Below are positions 7,433-15,302 of a stretch of 15,453 bases of DNA, piece by piece (within the stretch, counting starts at the first letter, position 1; each line of letters begins with the position of its first letter). The translations under genes and the position numbers were made by a program. Under the pieces are notes generated by a model. It had not been told where the DNA came from, searched no databases, and saw nothing but the letters and a program-made list of their open reading frames with translations. Source of the stretch: Stenotrophomonas maltophilia (GTDB lineage: Bacteria > Pseudomonadota > Gammaproteobacteria > Xanthomonadales > Xanthomonadaceae); contig DEZI01000036.1 of the NCBI GenBank assembly GCA_002364755.1, forward strand, positions 1 to 15,453, written 5' to 3'.

Positions 7433-9592
7433 TCAGCCCAGACGACGCGCCTCGCTCACGCCCGGCAGTGCATCCAGCTTGCCCAGCAGGTTCGACAGCT
7501 GGCCGTAATCGCTCACCTTCAGGCGCAGCCGAAGGTGTGCGCGGCCGCTGTTGCGCACGTTGTCACTGTGGATGTCGAGCACGTACGCGTCTTCCTGTGC
7601 GATCAGGTTGGTGATGTCCTTCAGCAGCCAGCGGCGGTCGACCGCGTCGACCACCACGTCCACTTCGTAACCGTTGCCGGCCTGGCCCCATTCCACCGGC
7701 AGGATGCGCTGCGGGCTGGCGGCGGACAGCCGCGCCAGCGACGCGCAGTCTGCACGATGCACGGTGACACCGCGGCTACGGGTCAGGTAACCGACGATGG
7801 GCTCGCCGGCCACCGGCTGGCAGCAGCGCGCCAGCTGCACCAGCAGATTGCCCACGCCCTGCACGGTGAACTTGGATTTGCCCAGGTTCTCGCGGCGCGC
7901 GGTCGGCCGCGGCAGGGTCGGCGCCGACGCCGGCTGGCTGGCCGCACGCTCGGCTTCCAGCAGCGCACGGCTGACCTGGTTGGGCCCGGTATCGCCCAGC
8001 GCCACCTGGATGTACAGGTCGTCGACGCTGTCGGCATGGAATTTCTTCGCGGCCGCGGCCAGGTCCGAATGCTGCAGGCCCAGCCGCTTCAGTTCGCGCT
8101 CCAGCAGCTCGCGGCCGGCCTGCACGTTGCGCGCGCGGTCCAGCTTGTGGAACCAGCTGCGCACCTTTTCGCGCGAACGGTTGCTGGCCAGGAAGCCCAG
8201 TGCCGGCATCAGCCAGTCGCGGCGCGGGTCGGCCTCCTTGCCGGTCAGGATCTCCACCCGGTCGCCGCTGCGCAGCCGATAGGTGAGCGGCACGATGCGG
8301 CCGTTGACCTTGGCGCCACGGCAGCGGTGGCCGACCATGGTGTGCACCTGGTAAGCGAAATCGAGAGGGGTTGCGCCCTGCGGCAGGTCCAGCACCTCGT
8401 CCTTCGGGCTCAGCGCATAGACCCGGTCTTCGGTCAGCTCGGCATCGAGCGCGCCGGCCAGTTCGTTGCCCTGCCCGTCCTGCGCCTGTTCCAGCAGCTG
8501 GCGCATCCAGGTGATCTTGCGATCGAAGGCCTTCTCCGCGCCCTTGCTGCCTTCCTTGTACTTCCAGTGCGCGGCCACGCCCAGCTCGGCCTGCGCATGC
8601 ATGTCGTGGGTGCGGATCTGCACTTCGATGGTGCGCCCTTCCGGGCCGACCACGGCGGTATGCAGCGACCGGTAGTCGTTCGCCTTGGGGCGGGCGATGT
8701 AGTCGTCGAACTCGCTGGGCACCGGTGCCCACAGCGCATGCACCACGCCCAGCGCGGCGTAGCAGGCGGCCACGTCGTCGACCATCACCCGCACTGCGCG
8801 GATGTCATACAGCTGGTCGAAGGCCAGCCGCTTCTTCTGCATCTTCCGCCAGATGCTGTAGATGTGCTTCGGCCGCCCGCTCACTTCGGCATGGATGCCC
8901 TGTGCGGCCAGCTCGCGCGACAGCGTCTTCTTGACGTGCTCGACGTAGCGCTCGCGGGCGATGCGCGTCTCGTCCACCTCGCGTGCGATGCGGCGGTAGG
9001 TGTCCGGCTCGAGGTGGCGGAACGCCAAGTCTTCCAGCTCCCACTTCAGCTGCCAAATGCCCAGGCGGTTGGCCAGCGGGGCATGGATGTCACGGGTCAG
9101 CTGGGCCAGTGCGCGGCGCTGCTCTTCGTCCAGCTTGTCGGCTGCACGCATGCGCGCCAGCTGCCGCGCCAGCAGGATCGGCACTACCCGCAGGTCGTGG
9201 ATGATGGCCAGCAGCAGGCGGCGCAGGCCTTCGCTGTTGCGTCCCGCGTCGCGGCCGGCATGCAGCGCCCAGACCGGATCGGCGGCGTCCTGGCCATCGA
9301 GCAGGCCGATCACCGCCATCTTGTGGCCGCCCAGCGGCAGCGTGTCCAGGTGCGCGCGCAGGCCCGGCAGGTCGAACAGCAGCGCGGCCAGCACCGCGCC
9401 TTCATCGGCCGACAGCAGGGCCAGCGCGTCCAGCGTATCGGCCAGCACCGACCAGCTGCTGCCGCGCATCGCATGCGAGGTATCGGCAGCTTCCCACAGC
9501 TGCAGCAGGGCTTCTCGCAGCGGTGCGGGCAGCACCGCCGCCGCAGGGCGGTTCAACAAGGCTTCCAGGCCGGGGACAGACGCGCGGTTCAC
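7433..9592 (-). CDS. relA: RelA, ribosome-associated (p)ppGpp synthetase
   Basis: 719 residues, usual for long RSH proteins. It transfers pyrophosphate from ATP to GTP or GDP when uncharged tRNA reaches the ribosome. The N-terminal hydrolase region is degenerate: the HD pair is replaced by Phe73-Asp74. The synthetase is intact with GRPKHIYSIWRKM (239-251), YDIRAVRV (Asp263, metal ligand), EFDD (294-297, the acidic ExDD form of RelA rather than the RxKD of SpoT) and EVQIRT (Glu323). A TGS domain (about 388-450), helical region, zinc-finger-like Cys590-Cys591/His612/Cys616 and ACT domain (about 640-715) follow. It is thus RelA, not SpoT. The start is GTG at 9592: an in-frame stop (9605-9607) lies just upstream with no other start between. 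The Shine-Dalgarno is poor. A TPR gene follows after 30 bases. Confidence 0.95.
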   Translation of the reverse strand: MNRASVPGLEALLNRPAAAVLPAPLREALLQLWEAADTSHAMRGSSWSVLADTLDALALLSADEGAVLAALLFDLPGLRAHLDTLPLGGHKMAVIGLLDGQDAADPVWALHAGRDAGRNSEGLRRLLLAIIHDLRVVPILLARQLARMRAADKLDEEQRRALAQLTRDIHAPLANRLGIWQLKWELEDLAFRHLEPDTYRRIAREVDETRIARERYVEHVKKTLSRELAAQGIHAEVSGRPKHIYSIWRKMQKKRLAFDQLYDIRAVRVMVDDVAACYAALGVVHALWAPVPSEFDDYIARPKANDYRSLHTAVVGPEGRTIEVQIRTHDMHAQAELGVAAHWKYKEGSKGAEKAFDRKITWMRQLLEQAQDGQGNELAGALDAELTEDRVYALSPKDEVLDLPQGATPLDFAYQVHTMVGHRCRGAKVNGRIVPLTYRLRSGDRVEILTGKEADPRRDWLMPALGFLASNRSREKVRSWFHKLDRARNVQAGRELLERELKRLGLQHSDLAAAAKKFHADSVDDLYIQVALGDTGPNQVSRALLEAERAASQPASAPTLPRPTARRENLGKSKFTVQGVGNLLVQLARCCQPVAGEPIVGYLTRSRGVTVHRADCASLARLSAASPQRILPVEWGQAGNGYEVDVVVDAVDRRWLLKDITNLIAQEDAYVLDIHSDNVRNSGRAHLRLRLKVSDYGQLSNLLGKLDALPGVSEARRLG

Positions 9593-9769
9593 AGCAGTCG
9601 GACATCAAAGACAGAGGGCTCTACGGTAACGCTCTGCCCGTTCAGGAACAATCGCCAAGGCCACCATCGGCGCTCATGTGTTCATGCCGGCGCCTGACTG
9701 TGGCGGCAGGCGCCGGCATGGTCGAGGCCGCTGCGGTGATATTCCGCAGCATGCCTGCGGGGAGTGCCG
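9593..9769. promoter_or_regulatory. Divergent region upstream of relA with a strong hairpin
   Basis: The stretch holds the relA start region (leftward) and the leader of the gene remnant (rightward). CATGCCGGCGCCTG (9683-9696) and CAGGCGCCGGCATG (9707-9720) form a perfect 14-bp stem with a 10-base loop, without a T tract on either side. A smaller stem, GCTGCGG/CCGCAGC (9730-9736/9744-9750), follows. GGGGAG at 9758-9763 is the binding site of the remnant. I cannot place convincing -10 and -35 boxes for relA. Confidence 0.4.
9683..9720. repeat. Perfect 14-bp stem hairpin
   Basis: The stem is exact over 14 bp and GC rich with a 10-base loop (9697-9706). It lies about 90 bases upstream of the relA start, so it may act as a bidirectional transcription barrier between relA and the genes to its right, or be a dispersed REP-like element. 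The lack of a T tract argues against a simple Rho-independent terminator. Confidence 0.6.
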
Positions 9770-9910
9770 ATGTCGTGGATGGAAAACGATTCATCCGTCA
9801 CGCTGCTGTTCAATTTCGCCTTCTTTTATCCGGTCGTGATGGCCTTCTTCTGGATGGTCGGCGGCAACTACTACTACCTGCGCCGCGAACGCGGTGGCCC
9901 GCTGCCGGCC
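9770..9910 (+). pseudogene. N-terminal remnant of a PgaC/HmsR-type GT2 polysaccharide synthase
   Basis: An ATG at 9770, six bases after GGGGAG (9758-9763), opens a frame of about 47 meaningful residues. Residues 14-44 contain FFYPVVMAFFWMVGG followed by NYYYLRRERGGP. This matches the early membrane segment of PgaC/HmsR poly-N-acetylglucosamine synthases (E. coli PgaC as I remember it: FFWPFFMSIMWIVGG followed by a tyrosine/tryptophan stretch, then YRERHWP). Beyond about 9910 the frame turns into Arg/Pro/Cys-rich sequence, runs through the binding site and start of the next gene, and stops at 10111. No GT2 catalytic domain remains. It appears to be a gene cut off just after its first helix. 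A functional micro-protein is possible but less likely. Confidence 0.6.
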
Positions 9911-9971
9911 TGTCAGCGCCTGGCGGTCGCAGCGCACGTCCCAGGGCAGGTGCCGCGTCGCCTGCGCTGCT

Positions 9972-9978
9972 CTACACT
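9972..9978 (+). promoter_or_regulatory. Possible -10 element (CTACACT) for the secreted protein gene
   Basis: CTACACT lies 24 bases before the start codon at 10003. It resembles the -10 preferred by RpoS-type holoenzyme (C before a TAnACT core). The sequence 17 bases upstream (GTGCCG) is a poor -35, which fits a -35-independent promoter but also weakens the call. Confidence 0.35.
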
Positions 9979-10002
9979 CGGGCCACATCCAGGAGAAACG
10001 CC

Positions 10003-10527
10003 ATGTCCCTGCGCCAGCTGCGCCCGCTGTGTGTCGCCCTTGTTCTGTGCTCCGTCGCGTTGCCGGCCCTGGCCCAACGCGTTGTCGATGGCGATCTGCA
10101 GCAGCAGATGAGCCCCCAGGAGTTCAAGGCCGCCGGACTGGACAAGCTCAGTGCCGCCGAGCTGGCCACGCTCAACCGCTGGCTGCAGGGCAAGGTCGAA
10201 GCAGCCACCACCCAGGCCGTGGCCGCGGTGCGCGAAGAAGCGCGTGAGGAAGGCCGCCAGGAAGTGATCGTGAAGAACCGCGGGTTCTTCGATTTCGGCA
10301 GCAGCGAGCCGGTCACCGGCGTGCTGCAGGGCGAGTTCCGCGGCTTCGGCAAGGGCCGCACCTACACCCTGGACAACGGCCAGGTCTGGGAACAGGTCGA
10401 CGCCACCAGCGTGTCCGGCGTGCGCAAGCCATCGCCGAAGGTCAGCATCAAGCCCGGCCTGCTGGGCGTGTGGTACATGAAGGTGGACGGCGTGAACATC
10501 CAGGCCAAGGTCCGCCGTACCAAGTAA
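10003..10527 (+). CDS. Small secreted protein of unknown function
   Basis: A 174-residue protein with a clear Sec signal peptide: Arg4 and Arg7, a hydrophobic core at about 8-20, and probable cleavage after Ala-Leu-Ala24. The mature part begins with a helical segment (36-85) containing SPQEFKAAGLDKLSAAELATLNRWL and a charged Glu/Arg stretch (72-88). It ends in a beta-rich domain (103-172) with GEFRGFGKGRTYTLDNGQVW (110-129), a pattern I associate with unnamed secreted Xanthomonadaceae proteins. There are no cysteines in the mature protein and no lipobox. AGGAGA (9991-9996) sits seven bases before the ATG and fixes this start; longer in-frame extensions lack a binding site and would lose the signal peptide. 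It faces hrpA across a shared terminator. Probably periplasmic or exported; I do not recognise a function. Confidence 0.9.
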   Translation: MSLRQLRPLCVALVLCSVALPALAQRVVDGDLQQQMSPQEFKAAGLDKLSAAELATLNRWLQGKVEAATTQAVAAVREEAREEGRQEVIVKNRGFFDFGSSEPVTGVLQGEFRGFGKGRTYTLDNGQVWEQVDATSVSGVRKPSPKVSIKPGLLGVWYMKVDGVNIQAKVRRTK

Positions 10528-10542
10528 CGTTTCGACCCATGC

Positions 10543-10571
10543 GATGACGCCGGGCATGGCCCGGCGTCATC
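10543..10571. terminator. Bidirectional terminator hairpin between convergent genes
   Basis: GATGACGCCGGGC (10543-10555) and GCCCGGCGTCATC (10559-10571) form a perfect 13-bp stem with an ATG loop. It begins 16 bases after the secreted-protein stop and ends four bases from the hrpA stop, so it can serve both convergent transcripts. There is no strong T tract on either side. Confidence 0.7.
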
Positions 10572-10574
10572 TGG

Positions 10575-13500
10575 TCACAGCTGGCGCAGCGCGGCTACCC
10601 GCTGTGCCAGTTTCTTTGCCGAGATGCCGGTGCGCGCACCCAGCTCCTGCGCGAACAGCGAGACCCGCAGTTCCTCCAGGTCCCAGCGCAGCGCCTGCCA
10701 CTGCGGACGCTCGCGCAGGCCCTGCGCATCCCCTTCGCTCAGCGCATCCAGGAACGGCGTCAGTTCCAGCATGCGCGCCTGGTCGCGCGGCGGATCGCGC
10801 TTGGCGCGCTCGGTACGCAGGATCATCGCCTTCAGGTAGCGCGGATACTGCCCCAGCGCATCGGCCGGCGTATCGCGCAGGAACCCCGGGTGGATCAGGC
10901 CGACCAGCTGCGCTTCCATGTCGTCCAGGTTGCCGCGCGCCCAGCCCATCAGCGGTGCTTCCAGCAGCGGCTTCAGTTCGGCCACCAGCGCCAGGATGGT
11001 CTCGGCCAGCTTCAGCCGCGACATCGCCTCGCCGAACAGCGCCTTGGCCGCATGGTCCCGACGCTTTTCGAAGGTCGCTGCATCGCGGATGTCTTCCAGA
11101 CCCTCGGCCAGCACCGCGTTCATCGCCGCATCGACCAGATCGCCACGCAGGCGCTCCTGCGATTCGATGGCCGCGTACAGCAGGCCGGTCTTGGGGGCGA
11201 CCGGCAGCTGCTTGCGTGCCTGCTTCACCTTCTCCGCAAGGGCGATCTCCAGCAGGCGGCGCACGCCCAGCGGATGGGCTTCCTGCGCCTGCTGGCGGTC
11301 GGCGAAGATGCGCAGCGCCACGCTGTCACCCTCGTCCAGCAGCGCCGGGTACGCGGGCACGCCGGCTTCGCCGGGCACCTGCAGCGGAATCGGCGTCGCC
11401 GGGAACGTACGCAGCCCGTCGGCCGCCATCTCGCGCCCGGCACGCGCGGCGAAGGCATCGCCGGCACGGCCACCAAACTTTGCACGCAGCGCATCGAGAT
11501 CACGCGAGGTCGCGAGCACCTCGCCGTGCTCGTCGCGAAGGCGCAGGTTCATGTGCAGGTGCGGTTCGATCGAACCCGGCTCGAAATCGAGCGCGGTCAC
11601 CGTCGCGCCGGTCGCGCGTGACAGGAAGCGCGCCAGTTCACCGGTGATGGCATCGGCGCTGGGCTGCGGGAACGCCTCGAAGAAGGCTCGACCGAAGTCC
11701 GGCGCCGGCACGTAGTTGCGGCGCATCGCCTTGGGCAGGCTGCGGATCAGCGCCGAGGCCTTGTCGGCCACGAAGCCCGGTGCCAGCCAGCCCAGCTGCA
11801 CCGGGTCCAGTGCATTGAGCAGGTGCAGCGGCACGTCCAGGGTCACGCCGTCATCGTCGGCACCCGGCTCGAAGCGGTAATGCAGCGGCAGCCGCGCCTG
11901 GCCCAGCGGCAGGTACTTGGGGTAACGCTCCTGCTCGCTGCCCTCGCCCGGCAGCAGGTCGACCAGCGACCAGTGCAGGGTCCTGCGCTGTTCCGGCGGA
12001 AGCGCCTTCCACCAGGTGTCCAGGCCAGCGGCCGAATGGATCTGCGGCGGCACGCGGTCCAGGTACCAGCGCGCCTGCCAGTCCTCGTCGGCGACGATGC
12101 CGGCACGGCGCAGCTTGGCCTCTTCCTCGCGGGCCAGTTCCAGCACCTTCTGGTTGTCGGCGACGAAGCTGGCGCGCGTGTTGATCTCGCCGGTCACCAG
12201 GGCCTGGCGGACGAAGATGTCATGCGCCTCGCCAGGCTCGATGCGGCCGTAGTGAACCGGCTTCTTCGGTGCCAGCACCAGACCGAACAGGCTGATCTGC
12301 TCAGAGGCCAGCACCTGGCCCTGCGCGCGCGACCAGTGCGGGTCGAAGTGCTTCCGCAGCAGCAGGTGCGGCAGCTCGGCAATCACCCAGTCCGGCTCGA
12401 TCGCGGCCAGAGTCATGCCCCAGACCTTCTGCGTGTCCAGCAGGTTGGCCACCAGCAGCCACGGCGGCGGTCGCTTGGACAGCGCCGAACCGGGGAACGG
12501 CAGGAAGCGGCGCTGGCGCGGCGCCTGGAAATCACCCTTCTCGGTGCGGTGGCCGATCTGCGTCGGCAGACCCGCCACCAGTGCGCGGTGCAGGGTCTGG
12601 TAGGCGGCGGCGCGCACGCGTTCGCTGAAACCACCGCCGGCCGGCGCCTGTTCCTTCTGTTCGCGCACGGCCACCGGGGCGGGTGCGCCTTCGGCCTTGC
12701 CTTCGCGGGCCAGGCGCGCGGCGCGGTGCAGCTGGCCACGGGTGGCCTTCACTGCCGCTGCATCATCACGCGCCGGGGCCGGCGCACTGCTGCCAGCCAG
12801 CAGAGGTGCCATCGAGGCCTCGGCGGTTTCTTCCTTCCAGCCCAGTTCCTCGCACAGCAGGCGCAGCTGGCGGTGCAGCTCGCGCCACTCGCGCATGCGC
12901 AGGAAACCAAGGAAGTGGCGCCCGCACCAGTCGCGCAGCTTGGACTGGGTCAGGTCTTCGTGGGCCTGCCGGTAGCCGTCCCACAGGCGCAGCACGCCGA
13001 CGAACTCCGAGCGCCCATCGGCAAACTGCGCATGCGCGCTGTCGGCCACACCGCGCGCTTCGGGTGGGCGTTCGCGCGGGTCCTGGATGCCCAGGAACGA
13101 GGCGATCACCAGCATCGGCCGCAGGCAGCCAGCGGCCTGCGCGGCCACCAGCATGCGCGCGAGCTTCACGTCCACCGGCAGGCGCGCCATCTGCTTGCCA
13201 ATGGTGGTCATGCGCCGCTCGGCATCGATCGCGCCCAGCTCGGTCAGCTGCTGCCAGCCATCGGCCACGGCGCGCTCGTCCGGCGCTTCCAGGAACGGGA
13301 ACTCCTCGATGCGGCCCAGACCCAGCTGCAGCATGCGCAGGATCACCCCGGCCAGGCTGGAGCGGCGGATTTCCGGATCGGTGAACTCCGGCCGCGCCTG
13401 GAAATCGGCCTCGGCATAGAGGCGGTAGCAGATGCCCTCGGCAATACGCCCGCAGCGGCCCTTGCGCTGGTTGGCGCTGGCCTGCGAGATCGGCTCGATG

Positions 13501-14657
13501 TGCAGGCGGTCCAGCTTGTTGCGCGGGCTGTAGCGCTTGACGCGGGCGAAACCCGGATCGACCACGTAGCGGATGCGCGGCACCGTCAGCGAGGTTTCTG
13601 CCACATTGGTGGCCAGCACGATGCGCCGGTTCGGGCCGGGGTTGAATACCCGGTCCTGGTCCTGGTTGGACAGCCGCGCGTACAGCGGCAGCACCTCGGT
13701 GTTGCGGTATTTGCGCCGTTCCAGCGACTGGTGCGCATCGCGGATCTCGCGTTCGCCGGGCAGAAAGATCAGCACGTCGCCGCGCGAATCCAAGCGGGTG
13801 ATCTCGTCGATGGCCGACACGATGGCATCGTTGACGGTGCGCTCGCCCTGCGCTTCGCCCTCGCCTTCCAGCGCGCGGTAACGCACTTCCACCGGGTAGG
13901 TGCGGCCTTCCACGCTGATCACCGGCGCGTTGTCGAAATGCTGGGCGAAGCGTTCGGTGTCGATGGTGGCCGAGGTCACGATCAGCTTCAGGTCCGGGCG
14001 CTTGCGCAGCAGCTGCTTCAGGTAGCCCAGCAGGAAGTCGATGTTGAGGCTGCGTTCGTGCGCCTCGTCGACGATGATCGTGTCGTAGTTCGACAGCCAG
14101 CGGTCACTGGCGATCTCCGCCAGCAGAATGCCGTCGGTCATGAACTTGATGCGGCTGTCTTCGCTGACCTTGTCGTTGAAGCGCACCTGGTAGCCGACCA
14201 GCTGGCCCAGTTCGCTCTGCAGTTCCTGCGCCACGCGGCTGGCCACCGCACGTGCGGCAATCCGTCGCGGCTGGGTGCAGCCGATCATGCCTGCCTGGCC
14301 ACGGCCGGCGGCCAGGCACAGTTTCGGCAGCTGGGTGGTCTTGCCCGAGCCGGTTTCGCCGGCGATCACCACCACCTGGTGGTCGCGGATCAGGCCGATG
14401 ATCGCCTCGGCTTCACGCGCAATCGGCAGCTGCGGGTCCAGAGTAATCGCCGGCTGCTGTTGCGCCCGCACCTGCCGGCGCTGCACCGACGCCTGCAAGG
14501 CCTGCTCGAAGGTAGCGGCCAGCGCAGCATCCTGCGGTTTGGCCTGGCAACGCGAGAGCATTCCCAGCAAACGGCCCCGGTCGCGGCTCATGGCGCCGTC
14601 GATGGCGGCACGCTGTTGGCGCAGGCGGGGTGACGGATTTTTATCGATAGCGTTCAT
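10575..14657 (-). CDS. hrpA: HrpA, DEAH-box ATP-dependent RNA helicase
   Basis: 1360 residues, close to the usual 1300 for HrpA, and cytoplasmic. Numbered from ATG 14657: motif I GETGSGKT (100-107), TQPRR (128-132), DEAH (197-200), SAT (229-231) and motif VI QRKGRCGR (397-404) form the two RecA-like folds. Winged-helix, ratchet and OB-fold regions follow to about 610. A low-complexity Ala/Pro/Lys linker (about 621-678) precedes the long C-terminal region of DUF3418 type (about 680-1355), which marks HrpA against shorter DEAH helicases. Known roles of the family are RNA unwinding in mRNA processing and relief of stalled ribosomes. The ATG at 14657 is preferred to an adjacent in-frame TTG at 14660; neither has a strong Shine-Dalgarno. 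The gene is divergent from dps. Confidence 0.96.
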   Translation of the reverse strand: MNAIDKNPSPRLRQQRAAIDGAMSRDRGRLLGMLSRCQAKPQDAALAATFEQALQASVQRRQVRAQQQPAITLDPQLPIAREAEAIIGLIRDHQVVVIAGETGSGKTTQLPKLCLAAGRGQAGMIGCTQPRRIAARAVASRVAQELQSELGQLVGYQVRFNDKVSEDSRIKFMTDGILLAEIASDRWLSNYDTIIVDEAHERSLNIDFLLGYLKQLLRKRPDLKLIVTSATIDTERFAQHFDNAPVISVEGRTYPVEVRYRALEGEGEAQGERTVNDAIVSAIDEITRLDSRGDVLIFLPGEREIRDAHQSLERRKYRNTEVLPLYARLSNQDQDRVFNPGPNRRIVLATNVAETSLTVPRIRYVVDPGFARVKRYSPRNKLDRLHIEPISQASANQRKGRCGRIAEGICYRLYAEADFQARPEFTDPEIRRSSLAGVILRMLQLGLGRIEEFPFLEAPDERAVADGWQQLTELGAIDAERRMTTIGKQMARLPVDVKLARMLVAAQAAGCLRPMLVIASFLGIQDPRERPPEARGVADSAHAQFADGRSEFVGVLRLWDGYRQAHEDLTQSKLRDWCGRHFLGFLRMREWRELHRQLRLLCEELGWKEETAEASMAPLLAGSSAPAPARDDAAAVKATRGQLHRAARLAREGKAEGAPAPVAVREQKEQAPAGGGFSERVRAAAYQTLHRALVAGLPTQIGHRTEKGDFQAPRQRRFLPFPGSALSKRPPPWLLVANLLDTQKVWGMTLAAIEPDWVIAELPHLLLRKHFDPHWSRAQGQVLASEQISLFGLVLAPKKPVHYGRIEPGEAHDIFVRQALVTGEINTRASFVADNQKVLELAREEEAKLRRAGIVADEDWQARWYLDRVPPQIHSAAGLDTWWKALPPEQRRTLHWSLVDLLPGEGSEQERYPKYLPLGQARLPLHYRFEPGADDDGVTLDVPLHLLNALDPVQLGWLAPGFVADKASALIRSLPKAMRRNYVPAPDFGRAFFEAFPQPSADAITGELARFLSRATGATVTALDFEPGSIEPHLHMNLRLRDEHGEVLATSRDLDALRAKFGGRAGDAFAARAGREMAADGLRTFPATPIPLQVPGEAGVPAYPALLDEGDSVALRIFADRQQAQEAHPLGVRRLLEIALAEKVKQARKQLPVAPKTGLLYAAIESQERLRGDLVDAAMNAVLAEGLEDIRDAATFEKRRDHAAKALFGEAMSRLKLAETILALVAELKPLLEAPLMGWARGNLDDMEAQLVGLIHPGFLRDTPADALGQYPRYLKAMILRTERAKRDPPRDQARMLELTPFLDALSEGDAQGLRERPQWQALRWDLEELRVSLFAQELGARTGISAKKLAQRVAALRQL

Positions 14658-14743
14658 CAATCGGTTCGTTCAAAACTTTGAAAGCGACCAGTCATCGAGA
14701 CTGATCTACTGTGAAGGCCAACGATTCCACAAGGAGGAACCCC
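14658..14743. promoter_or_regulatory. hrpA-dps divergent control region with a palindrome
   Basis: TTCAAA (14669-14674), AC, TTTGAA (14677-14682) form a perfect 6+2+6 palindrome that overlaps a possible dps -35, TTGAAA (14678-14683). A weak extended -10 for dps is TGA followed by TCTACT (14702-14710), at a wide 21-base spacing. AAGGAGG (14731-14737) is a near-consensus ribosome binding site six bases before the dps ATG. ATAG at 14647-14650, just inside hrpA, followed seven bases later by CAAT, only loosely resembles an OxyR half site. Confidence 0.4.
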
Positions 14744-15292
14744 ATGGCGAAGACCAAGAGCACGACCCAGCCCAGGACCGGCAAGCAGAAGCTTGCAGCG
14801 GCGGCACCGTCGGCACCCAACATCGATATCGGGATCACCCAGGGCAACCGCAAGAAGATCGCCGACGGTCTGTCGCGGTTCCAGGCGGACGCGTTCACGC
14901 TTTACCTGAAGACCCACAACTTCCATTGGAACGTGACCGGGTCGATGTTCAATTCGCTGCACACCATGTTCGAGACGCAGTACACCGAGCAGTGGGCGGC
15001 GCTGGACGATGTGGCCGAACGTATCCGTGCGCTGGGTTTCAATGCCCCGGGCTCCTACCGGGAATTTGCTGCGCTGACCTCGATCGCCGAGGAGGCGGGA
15101 CTGACCGACAGTGCGGACTGGCGGGAAATGGTACGCCAGTTGGTGGTCGCCAACGAAGCGGTCTGCCGTACGGCGCGTGAAGTGCTGGATGTGGCGGACG
15201 ATGCCGACGACGCCCCGACCGAGGATCTGATGACCCAGCGCCTGCAGACCCACGAAAAGTATGCGTGGATGCTGCGTTCCCTGCTCCAGTAA
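14744..15292 (+). CDS. dps: Dps, DNA-protecting ferritin-like protein
   Basis: A 182-residue Dps/miniferritin subunit. Twelve subunits form a shell that oxidises iron(II), mainly with hydrogen peroxide, and stores it, which limits hydroxyl radical damage; many Dps proteins also bind DNA. The ferroxidase ligands are all present with family spacing: His61 in HNFHWNVTG, His73, Glu77 in FE, and Asp88 and Glu92 in DDVAERIRALG. The N-terminal extension (1-27) is rich in Lys, Thr and Ala with five Lys/Arg in the first 16 residues, a plausible DNA-binding tail; it makes this protein somewhat longer than the usual 160-170 residues. AAGGAGG at 14731-14737 fixes the start at ATG 14744. It is divergent from hrpA and apparently monocistronic. 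Stress control is usual for the family; no clear regulator site can be named here. Confidence 0.96.
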   Translation: MAKTKSTTQPRTGKQKLAAAAPSAPNIDIGITQGNRKKIADGLSRFQADAFTLYLKTHNFHWNVTGSMFNSLHTMFETQYTEQWAALDDVAERIRALGFNAPGSYREFAALTSIAEEAGLTDSADWREMVRQLVVANEAVCRTAREVLDVADDADDAPTEDLMTQRLQTHEKYAWMLRSLLQ

Positions 15293-15302
15293 GGGTTTGG
15301 GG

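Noticed and set aside
7535..9697. 720-codon open frame on the plus strand opposite relA
   Set aside because: Antisense shadow of relA; repetitive Gln/Val/His-rich translation without motifs.
9770..10111. The whole 113-codon frame as an intact gene
   Set aside because: Only the first 47 residues look like protein. The rest overlaps the ribosome binding site and start of the secreted-protein gene and is Arg/Pro/Cys-rich.
11823..14633. 936-codon open frame on the plus strand opposite hrpA
   Set aside because: It is the antisense shadow of a high-GC gene with intact helicase motifs. Its translation is Gln/His/Arg/Leu-rich without any recognisable domain.
14658..14660. TTG as the hrpA start
   Set aside because: An ATG follows immediately and neither has a binding site, so the common start codon is preferred.
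14647..14661. OxyR site upstream of dps (ATAG, seven bases, CAAT)
   Set aside because: Only one half matches the ATAG-n7-CTAT pattern properly and it lies mostly inside hrpA; too weak to annotate.
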